A DNA stretch of 47,763 bases from Betaproteobacteria bacterium (GTDB taxonomy: Bacteria > Pseudomonadota > Gammaproteobacteria > Burkholderiales > SG8-39): positions 1 to 47,763 of the forward strand of contig SCTY01000046.1 of NCBI GenBank assembly GCA_004297625.1. The letters are read 5' to 3'. The notes under the pieces are model-generated. The model did not search any database. It was not told the DNA's origin and was given only the letters and a program-made list of their open reading frames with translations. A program made the translations under genes and the position numbers. This document shows positions 38,446 through 44,843 of this stretch, piece by piece (the stretch's first letter is position 1; each line of letters opens with the position of its first letter).

Positions 38446-39127
38446 GCTGCGCGACGTGCGCGCCGGCTACGGCGACGCCGTGGTGCTCGACGGCATATCG
38501 CTCGAGGTCCCCGAGCAAGGCAGCCTCGCGGTCCTGGGCCGCAACGGCGCGGGCAAGAGCACGCTGCTGCTCACCCTCATGGGGTTCACGCGCCTGAAGC
38601 GGGGGCGCATTTTCTTCAAAGGCCGGGACGTCAGCGCGCTTGCGCCGCACCGCAGGGCGCAGCTCGGCATCGCCTGGGTAGCGCAGGAGCGCGAGATCTT
38701 TCCCTCGCTGTCGGCCGAAGAGAACCTCACCGTGGCCGCGCACCCCGGTCCCTGGAACCTCGAGCGCGTCTTCCGATTGTTTCCGCGGCTCGCCGAGCGG
38801 CGCGCGAACATGGGCAACCAGCTGTCGGGCGGCGAGCAGCAAATGCTGGCGATCGCGCGTGCGCTCATGACCAATCCCGGGCTGCTGCTGCTCGACGAGC
38901 CGTTCGAGGGCCTGGCGCCCGTCATCGTCGACGAGCTGGCCGGCGCGCTGGAGCGCCTCGACGGCATGGCGCTGATCCTGGTCGAGCAGCACACCGAGCT
39001 CGCGCTCTCGCTCACCGAGGACGCGGTGGTCCTCGAGCGCGGCGCGATCGTGCACCGCGCGCGCTCGGGCGAGTTCGCGCACGACGCGCCGACGCTCGAG
39101 CGGCTGGTGGGACTCAAGATCGCCTGA
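38432..39127 (+). CDS. Liv-type ABC transporter ATPase (LivF-like)
   Basis: The 231-residue ATPase has Walker A GRNGAGKSTL, a canonical signature LSGGEQQMLAIARAL, Walker B GLLLLDEPFEGLAP and the switch His in LVEQHTELAL. It pairs with the LivG-like subunit, whose signature serine is lost, so one composite ATP site keeps a full signature. It starts inside the end of livG and is the last gene of the operon. A strong palindromic terminator follows 13 bases later. Confidence 0.93.
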   Translation: MPLLELRDVRAGYGDAVVLDGISLEVPEQGSLAVLGRNGAGKSTLLLTLMGFTRLKRGRIFFKGRDVSALAPHRRAQLGIAWVAQEREIFPSLSAEENLTVAAHPGPWNLERVFRLFPRLAERRANMGNQLSGGEQQMLAIARALMTNPGLLLLDEPFEGLAPVIVDELAGALERLDGMALILVEQHTELALSLTEDAVVLERGAIVHRARSGEFAHDAPTLERLVGLKIA

Positions 39128-39140
39128 TCCCAAATGCGCT

Positions 39141-39166
39141 GGGGTCAGAGCAAATGCTCTGGCCCC
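39141..39166. terminator. Bidirectional terminator-like palindrome
   Basis: GGGGTCAGAGCA-AA-TGCTCTGGCCCC forms a 12-base-pair stem with one G-T pair and a two-base apex. It lies between the convergent livF and amidohydrolase genes. A T-run follows only on the far side, so it may be a REP-like element acting as a transcription stop. Confidence 0.6.
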
Positions 39167-39182
39167 CTGTCCAGATCGCGCG

Positions 39183-40271
39183 CTACTTTTTTTTCTTCCT
39201 CCTGGCCTTTGCCTTTGGCCGAGGCGCCGGTGCCTGCGGCAGCTTGAGCAGCCGCATCGCGTTGCCGAAGTAGATCTTGCGCCGGTCGTCTGGCTTGAGC
39301 GGCATGTTGTCGAGCGCCTTCATCGTCTCGCGAATGAAAAGCGGCCCGCCTTCCGGGTCGAACGGGCAGTCGGTGCCGAAGAGCACGTGGTCGACGCCGA
39401 AGAAGTCCAGGCCGCAGCGGATGCCGCTCGCCCAGCCGTTGATCGACGTATCGTTGTAGAACATCTTGAAGTAGTCCACCGGCCGCTTCTTCATCCGCTT
39501 GCGCAAGCCCTCGTAGTCCTCGTCCGCGGTACGGCTGCCGAACTGGTCCATGCCGTAGCCCACGCGGTTGGCGAGGAAGGGCGTCATCGCGCCGAGGTGG
39601 TGGGTAATGATCTTCAGCTCCGGCAGCTTCTCGAACATCTGCGAGAACACGAGCCGCGCCATGAAGGCGCTGGTCTCGTAGGGCCAGCCGAAGAGCCACC
39701 AGATTTCGTACTTCGACTTGTGCTCGGTGGGGTAATCCGGCCACCTGGCGGTGCGCGAAGGATGCACCCAGATCGGCAGGTCGTGCTTCTTCGACATGCG
39801 CTCGAAGATCGGGAAGAACTCCGGCTCGTCGAGCGGCCGGCCGTTCACGTTGGTGAAGATCTGCACGCCTTTGGCGCCGAGCTCGCCGATGGCGCGGTCC
39901 ATCTCCTCGAGCGACGCGGCGACGTTGTTCATCGGCAGCGAAGCGACGAAGTACGGAAAGAGCGCGGGGTGCTCGCGCACGATCTCGGCCATGCCGTCGT
40001 TCGCCAGGCGCGCCAGCCCGGGGGTTTCTTCAGGGGATCCCAGGAATTCCACCGCGGGCATCGAAAGGGTCAACACCTGCCGGTAGCCCGGCCAGCGCTG
40101 CATCATCTTGATGCGCCGCTCGAGGTCCCACAGCACCGGGATGTGCATCCAGCGCTTGAGCGCCGCCGCCAGGCCCGGATTGCCCTCGGCGATTTTCTTC
40201 ATGCGCTCGAAATACTCGCGCGGGAAGATGTGCGGAAAGATGTCGAGCTTCGTTTGCGCCTGCTGTTTCAT
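39183..40271 (-). CDS. Amidohydrolase-2-family protein (ACMSD / resorcylate decarboxylase-like)
   Basis: The 362-residue protein is a TIM-barrel amidohydrolase of the ACMSD-like group. It has LPIWVHPSRTARWPDYP with a metal His, LKIITHHLGAMTPFLANRV with a second, and HVLFGTDCPFDPEGGP with the catalytic Asp. The N-terminal metal motif is DIFPHIFP rather than the usual DxHxH, so one His ligand may be missing. Enzymes of this group decarboxylate or hydrate aromatic and muconate-type acids. The protein ends in a Lys/Arg-rich tail (KAKARRKKKK) encoded by an eight-base A run on the coding strand. Its ATG overlaps the stop of the MetE-like gene. Confidence 0.88.
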   Translation of the reverse strand: MKQQAQTKLDIFPHIFPREYFERMKKIAEGNPGLAAALKRWMHIPVLWDLERRIKMMQRWPGYRQVLTLSMPAVEFLGSPEETPGLARLANDGMAEIVREHPALFPYFVASLPMNNVAASLEEMDRAIGELGAKGVQIFTNVNGRPLDEPEFFPIFERMSKKHDLPIWVHPSRTARWPDYPTEHKSKYEIWWLFGWPYETSAFMARLVFSQMFEKLPELKIITHHLGAMTPFLANRVGYGMDQFGSRTADEDYEGLRKRMKKRPVDYFKMFYNDTSINGWASGIRCGLDFFGVDHVLFGTDCPFDPEGGPLFIRETMKALDNMPLKPDDRRKIYFGNAMRLLKLPQAPAPRPKAKARRKKKK

Positions 40272-41401
40272 GCCGCTCCCCAGACCTTGTTGGCCACTTC
40301 GACGATGCGCCGGAGCTTGGCCGCCTGATCGGCCTGCCCCAGCGGGTTACCCTTGATCGAGCTGGCGAAGCCGCATTGCGGGCTGAGCGCCAGCTGCTCG
40401 AGCGGCGCGTACTTGGCCGCCGCCTCGATCCGGCTAATCAAATAACTTGAATCCTCAAGTGCGGGCTTCTTCGTCGACACGAGTCCCAGCGCCACGCGCT
40501 TGGTTCCCTTCGGCAGCAGGCGCAGCGGCTCGAAACCGCCCGCGCGCGCGGTGTCGTACTCGAGGAAATAGCCTTGCACATTCACTTTGTTGAACAAGAC
40601 GTCGGCGACGGGCTCATAGCCGCCCTCCGCCGCCCAGTTGCCCTCGCGGTTGCCGCGGCACTGGTGCAGCGTGACGCTCACCTCCTCCGGCACGTCTTCG
40701 AGCACGGCGTTGATCACTGCCGCGTACTTGAGAAGCAGCTTGCCGGCGTCCATGCCCCAGGAGCGCACGTAGTCGCGGTGCGCGGGATCGCAGATGAACG
40801 CGATACTCGTGTCGTCGAGCTGGATGTAGCGCGCGCCCGCGGCGACAAGCGACCGTATTTCTCTCCTGTAGCAGTCGATGAGATCGGCCCAAAAGGCATC
40901 ATCGTCTTTGTAAACCCGCCGATTGATCTTCCCGCCCATGTAGTAGTGCACGCAGTTCGGCGCCGGGATCGTCACCTTGGGCACCGCCTCGGTATTCGCC
41001 TTGAGGAACTCGAACGCGCGCACCACCGGGCTCGGCCGCCAGCGAATGGGCTTTGTCACGTTCAAGTCCGAGAACCCCTGCGTGACCCCGGACTCGTTGC
41101 GCCACTTGAGTTGCGCCGAGCCGGTGCGGTCGGCGGCGAAGCCCTCCCAGCCGAGGATGAGCTCGAGCCACCAGCTGCGGCGGCGGAACTCGCCGTCGGT
41201 GACCGCGCGCAGGCCGATGCCCTCCTGCATGCGCACCGCCTCGCGCACGTACTCGTCCTCCACCGCGCGCAGCCGCGCATCGCGGTGCGGCCCGAGATTG
41301 CGGGTAGGCGTTTGCGGCCCGAGGAATTCCTCGCGTGCCTGCTTCAGCTTTTCGGGGCGCAGAAGGCTGCCGACCTGGTCGGCGCGAAACGGCGGCGTCA
41401 T
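40268..41401 (-). CDS. MetE-like (cobalamin-independent methionine synthase II family) protein
   Basis: The 377-residue protein matches the C-terminal catalytic barrel of MetE. It starts FRADQVGSLLRP, contains LHQCRGNREGNW with His and Cys zinc ligands, and near the end LALSPQCGFASS with another Cys ligand. It lacks the MetE N-terminal half. Such stand-alone proteins usually transfer methyl groups from substrates other than methyltetrahydrofolate; some take part in catabolism. ATGA overlap with the amidohydrolase gene suggests a joint pathway. It is divergent from the EF-hand gene. Confidence 0.88.
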   Translation of the reverse strand: MTPPFRADQVGSLLRPEKLKQAREEFLGPQTPTRNLGPHRDARLRAVEDEYVREAVRMQEGIGLRAVTDGEFRRRSWWLELILGWEGFAADRTGSAQLKWRNESGVTQGFSDLNVTKPIRWRPSPVVRAFEFLKANTEAVPKVTIPAPNCVHYYMGGKINRRVYKDDDAFWADLIDCYRREIRSLVAAGARYIQLDDTSIAFICDPAHRDYVRSWGMDAGKLLLKYAAVINAVLEDVPEEVSVTLHQCRGNREGNWAAEGGYEPVADVLFNKVNVQGYFLEYDTARAGGFEPLRLLPKGTKRVALGLVSTKKPALEDSSYLISRIEAAAKYAPLEQLALSPQCGFASSIKGNPLGQADQAAKLRRIVEVANKVWGAA

Positions 41402-41418
41402 GGGCCCGGCGATTCTAT

Positions 41419-41456
41419 CGCTGTAATTTTTGGCTGCGGCTGAAAGGTTTACAGCG
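41419..41456. promoter_or_regulatory. Eight-base inverted repeat upstream of a sigma54 promoter
   Basis: CGCTGTAA (41419-41426) and TTACAGCG (41449-41456) form a perfect eight-base inverted repeat with a 22-base spacer. It ends 24 bases before the -24 element at 41481. It is a candidate site for the dimeric sigma54 activator. The half-site GCTGTAA also occurs in the rpoN control region. Confidence 0.45.
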
Positions 41457-41479
41457 CGGCCCGCCCTCTGCCGCACGGG

Positions 41480-41495
41480 TGGCACAGTGCTTGCG
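41480..41495 (+). promoter_or_regulatory. Sigma54-type promoter of the EF-hand gene
   Basis: TGGCACAGTGCTTGCG has GG at 41481-41482, GC at 41493-41494 and ten bases between, with an ideal TGGCAC and TTGC. The start is predicted near 41506, 57 bases before the ATG. Confidence 0.8.
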
Positions 41496-41562
41496 AGAAG
41501 AGCCGCTTAACTGGCACCCCGCCAGGAAGCTTTCAACATTTCTTCCCCGAAAGGAGTCTCGC

Positions 41563-41958
41563 ATGAAGGTGAAGCGTCCTCTCGTATTCGTATTCGCGTC
41601 GGCGGCCGCAATGCCGTTCGCGGCGGCGTTTGCACAGAACAACGCCATGCCGAGCGGGCCGCAGGGCACCGGCTCGTATGGCAATGTCTCGCCCTTCGCC
41701 GTGTACGACCGCAACGGCGACGGCGTGATTACGGCCGGCGAGTACCCGCCCCGCAGCATGGCCGTCGCGCCGAGCGCGCCGGGGTATAGCGCGTCGCCTC
41801 CGGCGAGCGCGTACGGCACCCCGTCGGCCGGCGCAACGCTTGCGCCGGATTACGACCGTGGCACCGACCGCCGCGTAGGGGTGCCCGACGACCAGCGCGC
41901 GCGCTATCCGATCAACGGCTTCAGCGCCGACACCAATCCGCCGGTACCGGCGCCATAA
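41563..41958 (+). CDS. Secreted EF-hand protein
   Basis: The 131-residue product has a signal peptide (MKVKRPLVFVFASAAAMPFAAAFA). The mature part is low in complexity, rich in Pro, Ser, Ala and Gly, with one clear EF-hand loop DRNGDGVITAGEY (calcium ligands D-x-N-x-D-G-x-I-x3-E). GAAAGGAG precedes the ATG at 41563. The strong sigma54-type promoter and inverted repeat link it to the stress island 7 kb away. It may bind calcium in the periplasm or outside the cell. Family unknown beyond the loop. Confidence 0.8.
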   Translation: MKVKRPLVFVFASAAAMPFAAAFAQNNAMPSGPQGTGSYGNVSPFAVYDRNGDGVITAGEYPPRSMAVAPSAPGYSASPPASAYGTPSAGATLAPDYDRGTDRRVGVPDDQRARYPINGFSADTNPPVPAP

Positions 41959-41961
41959 GCG

Positions 41962-43185
41962 TCAGCCGGCGCTCGAGAAGTCCACGAGCCTGGATTTGTA
42001 GTCCGACCGCGGCAGCGACTGCGGCGGCACCATGCGAATCTCGGCCGTGAAGGCGAGGGCGTCGCGGATCGCTCGGGCAATCGTCTGCGCGAGCGCCGCG
42101 TCGCCCTCCACCATGATCGGCAAGGGCGGCTCCTGCCGCACCGCGCGCAAGCGCGGCTGGATGAGGATCGCGCCGGTGACGCGCGGCTGAAAGCGCGCCA
42201 CCACCTCGCGCACCGCCGAGGGAAACACGTTCACGCCGCGCACGATCAGCATGTCGTCGGTGCGGCCGATGCAGCGCACGCGCAGCGAGTTTCTCCCGCA
42301 GGAACAGGGAGACGTCCACATGCGCACCTGATCGCGGCTGCGGAAGCGCAGCAGCGGCGCCGCTTCGCGCTGCAGGTGCGTGTACACGAGCTCCCCGGTT
42401 TCTCCATCGGAAAAACCCTTGACCGCTCCCGTGTCAGGATCGATGAGCTCGACATGAATCAGGCCTTCGGCGGAGAAATGCATCCCGGCCTGCGCGGGGC
42501 ACTCGCCCCAAAGCGAAGCCGCGATGTCGCCGATGCCCATGATCTCGTAGACCTTGGCGCCCAGGGCGGACTGGAGCTTCTCGCGGAAGGGCTGTTCGCC
42601 GCCGCCCGGCTCCCCGCCGACGAGGACGCGCTGCAACGAATGCTTCCTGGGAAGCTTCTCCGACAGGTAAAGCGCGTAAGAAGGCGTGCAGGCGAGCGCT
42701 TCGGGCTGCAGGCGCTCGACCGCGGCGAGCAGCTTGTCGGTGTTCCCGACGCCGACCGGAATATGCACGGCGCCGATCGCCTCGAACGCCGCGAGCGCAG
42801 CGCCCGCGACGAACGGCCCTGCGCCGTAGGTGGTGACGACGCGCTCGCCCGCCTTGAGCCCATTGCACGAGTAGGTCCTGCGCCCGATTTCGCGCCACTG
42901 CCCGACGTCCTGCCGCGTCAGTGGAATGTACAGCGGCGTGCCGCTGGTGCCGCTCGTGGAATAAATGCGCGCCGCTTGCGAGATGTCGATGGCCGCGTGC
43001 GCGCCGAGCGGCGGATGCGCCGCCTGGCTCGCGCGCAGCTCGTCTTTCTCGGTGAAAGGCAGCTCGGCGATGCGGTCGAGCCCGCCCACCGCCTGCGCAG
43101 AAGAAAACCCGGCCGCGCGCAGCTTTGCGCGGTAGAACGCCGAGCGTTCGAAAAGCCGCTCGACCTGCATCCGGTAGGATTGCAC
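41962..43185 (-). CDS. Phenylacetate-CoA ligase-like (PaaK) AMP-binding protein
   Basis: The 407-residue protein is an adenylate-forming ligase of the PaaK subgroup. It has the P-loop-like YSTSGTSGTPLYIPLT, the MGIGDIAASLWGEC core and the C-terminal hinge RTDDMLIVRGVNVFPSAVREVVA, with the terminal Lys in PRSDYKSRLVDF. It would activate an aromatic acid with ATP and CoA. The start is uncertain: GTG 43185 or ATG 43170, neither with a clear ribosome binding site. It is divergent from the DMT exporter, with 6 bases between the starts. It fits the aromatic catabolism theme of the UbiD and amidohydrolase genes. Confidence 0.9.
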   Translation of the reverse strand: MQSYRMQVERLFERSAFYRAKLRAAGFSSAQAVGGLDRIAELPFTEKDELRASQAAHPPLGAHAAIDISQAARIYSTSGTSGTPLYIPLTRQDVGQWREIGRRTYSCNGLKAGERVVTTYGAGPFVAGAALAAFEAIGAVHIPVGVGNTDKLLAAVERLQPEALACTPSYALYLSEKLPRKHSLQRVLVGGEPGGGEQPFREKLQSALGAKVYEIMGIGDIAASLWGECPAQAGMHFSAEGLIHVELIDPDTGAVKGFSDGETGELVYTHLQREAAPLLRFRSRDQVRMWTSPCSCGRNSLRVRCIGRTDDMLIVRGVNVFPSAVREVVARFQPRVTGAILIQPRLRAVRQEPPLPIMVEGDAALAQTIARAIRDALAFTAEIRMVPPQSLPRSDYKSRLVDFSSAG

Positions 43186-43191
43186 CCGCGA

Positions 43192-44049
43192 ATGCTAAAT
43201 CAAAATCCCCTGCGCGCCGCCTTGTGGATGAGCGGCGCGGTGCTCTCGTTCTCGTTCATGGCGGTCGCCGTGCGCGAGCTCCTGCGCCACATGGAGGTGT
43301 TCGAGATCCTGTTCCTGCGCACGCTCGTCACGCTCCTGCTCGTGCTCGCGGCGCTGCCGAGCACCGGGATCGCGCCGCTGCGCACCCGGCTCTTCTGGTC
43401 GCACTTCTGGCGCGCCATGATGCATCTCGGCGGCCAGGTGTGCTGGATCTACGCGATCGCGGCGCTCACGCTCGCGACGGTCTTCGCCATCGAGTTCACC
43501 ATGCCGGTGTGGGTGGCGCTGCTCGCGCTGCTGGTTCTCGGCGAGCGGCTGAACCAGGGCCGCGTCGTCATGCTGATTCTCGGCCTGGCCGGCATCGCCA
43601 TCATCCTGCGCCCGGGCGCCGGCGCGTTCCACCCTGCGGCGCTCGTGATGGTGCTCGGCTCGGTGTTCTACGCCGGCAACATGATCATGACCAAGCGCCT
43701 GTCGGCGACCGATGCGCCGATCTCGGTGCTCTTCTGGATGTCGGTGGTGCAGATCCCGCCCACCCTGGCCACGGCGCTGCCGCACTGGGTGGCGCCGCAG
43801 CTTTCCGACCTGCCTTGGGCAGTGGTGATCGGGAGCGGAAGCTTCATTGCACACTACTCGCTGACGCGGGCGATGAAGCTCGGCGACGCGACGCTCGTGG
43901 TGCCGATCGACTTCCTGCGCCTGCCGCTCATCGCGGTCATCGGCGCCCTGATGTACGCGGAGCCGCTCGAGGCGGCGACCTTCGTAGGCGCGGCGGTGAT
44001 CTTCGCAGGCACCTACTACAGCGTGGCAAGGGAGACCCGCCGAGCCTAG
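43192..44049 (+). CDS. DMT-superfamily (EamA) transporter
   Basis: The 285-residue protein has ten predicted membrane helices in two EamA repeats: the first begins LWMSGAVLSFSFMAVAVRELL and the second VMVLGSVFYAGNMIMTKRLSA. The pattern ALTLATVFAIEFTMPVWVALLALLVLGERL and VPIDFLRLPLIAVIGALMYAEPLE is standard for RhaT/EamA metabolite exporters. The substrate is unknown. It overlaps the convergent HTH-like gene by four bases (stop codons share CTAG). Confidence 0.9.
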   Translation: MLNQNPLRAALWMSGAVLSFSFMAVAVRELLRHMEVFEILFLRTLVTLLLVLAALPSTGIAPLRTRLFWSHFWRAMMHLGGQVCWIYAIAALTLATVFAIEFTMPVWVALLALLVLGERLNQGRVVMLILGLAGIAIILRPGAGAFHPAALVMVLGSVFYAGNMIMTKRLSATDAPISVLFWMSVVQIPPTLATALPHWVAPQLSDLPWAVVIGSGSFIAHYSLTRAMKLGDATLVVPIDFLRLPLIAVIGALMYAEPLEAATFVGAAVIFAGTYYSVARETRRA

Positions 44050-44348
44050 AGGTCGGTGCGCCGGCGCCGGGGAACCTTGGCCGATTCCTCCGCGGCTGCC
44101 CGGCGCTCGTGCTCCGCGAGGACGATATCGACGGCCTTTTCGAACACCGGCCGCGGCGGACCCGATTTCGCGGCGATCCACAGCGCCAGATCGTGCGGAT
44201 GCACGTCGAGGACCGAGGCGAGGTTTTCGCGGCCGCCTTTCACCACCTCGCATTGCTGCAGGATGCGGGCGCACATCTCGGCCCAGCGCGGCTTGTGCTC
44301 CATCTCACCGGCGAAGCAACCGCTGTGCCGGCTGCACGTTTGATGCAT
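44046..44348 (-). CDS. Small HTH-like protein
   Basis: The 100-residue protein has a helix-turn-helix-like middle: GGRENLASVLDVHPHDLALWIAAKSGPPRPVFEKAVDIVLAEHE. It resembles a group of small betaproteobacterial proteins that combine 'GG.e.LA..LgV....l..W..g...PP..vF.kavd'. An N-terminal part with Cys5, Cys11, Cys26 and Cys33 precedes it and could bind a metal or form disulfides. A basic tail follows (KVPRRRRTDL). I infer DNA binding, unproved. An FNR-type site lies 66 bases upstream, which could place its start near 44379. Confidence 0.6.
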   Translation of the reverse strand: MHQTCSRHSGCFAGEMEHKPRWAEMCARILQQCEVVKGGRENLASVLDVHPHDLALWIAAKSGPPRPVFEKAVDIVLAEHERRAAAEESAKVPRRRRTDL

Positions 44349-44413
44349 GTCAATCGCGCGTGCACCTCGCGGGCAGCGATCAACACTGGATCAGCAATGA
44401 TCGCTAATCCCAC

Positions 44414-44427
44414 TTGATTTGAATCAA
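44414..44427. promoter_or_regulatory. FNR/Anr-type binding site (TTGATTTGAATCAA)
   Basis: The sequence is a perfect TTGAT-N4-ATCAA dyad, the consensus for oxygen-responsive FNR/Anr regulators. It lies between divergent genes. At -41.5 it would serve a leftward start near 44379, or a rightward start near 44462 with a TAATGC -10-like element at 44452-44457. Confidence 0.75.
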
Positions 44428-44461
44428 ACGCCGTCTCGCAGCGAGGCGGCCTAATGCGGGG

Positions 44462-44785
44462 ATGGGCGTATTCACGAAGTTGCGGACCCTTCGCGCCTTC
44501 CAGCGCAGGCGGCTGCGCTTCTTGCGCACCATGGAAGACCTGGACGTGCTCTGCGAGATCGGCCTGCATCAGGAGAAAGGCCGGCCGCTGACCATGAAGG
44601 AGCTTCACCGCCTGCATCTCGGTTCGGTGCCGACCATGCAGCGGCGCCTGCGCAGGCTGCGGCAGTTCGGCGCGGTGGCCTCCCGGCGCACCGAGCGCGA
44701 CGGGCGCGCTGTCGAGCTGAGGATTACGCCCCGGGCGCTGAAACTATTTAACCGCTACGCGGCGCTTCTCGGGCGCCGAGGTTGA
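44462..44785 (+). CDS. Winged-helix (MarR-like) DNA-binding protein
   Basis: The 107-residue protein has a helix-turn-helix with wing: VLCEIGLHQEKGRPLTMKELHRLHLGSVPTMQRRLRRLRQFGAVASRRTERDGRAVELRITPRALKLFNRY. The 'R..D.R...l.it..g' wing is MarR-like. It lacks the long dimerisation helices of full MarR proteins. It lies between two FNR-type sites and directly upstream of the PHA synthase gene, which it may regulate. ATG 44462 has GGGG just before it; a start at 44531 is also possible if transcription begins near 44462. Confidence 0.75.
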   Translation: MGVFTKLRTLRAFQRRRLRFLRTMEDLDVLCEIGLHQEKGRPLTMKELHRLHLGSVPTMQRRLRRLRQFGAVASRRTERDGRAVELRITPRALKLFNRYAALLGRRG

Positions 44786-44795
44786 CGTAAGTCAA
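44782..44795. promoter_or_regulatory. FNR/Dnr-like binding site (TTGACGTAAGTCAA) before phaC
   Basis: A perfect inverted repeat TTGAC-GTAA-GTCAA overlaps the end of the winged-helix gene. With the usual -41.5 position the start would be near 44830, just before the phaC ATG at 44844. The TTGAC/GTCAA half-sites are a known variant of the FNR box. Confidence 0.55.
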
Positions 44796-44843
44796 AACGG
44801 CCGCGGCGACGCGGTGCAGCATCGCAGGGTGGACAGGTTCCCG

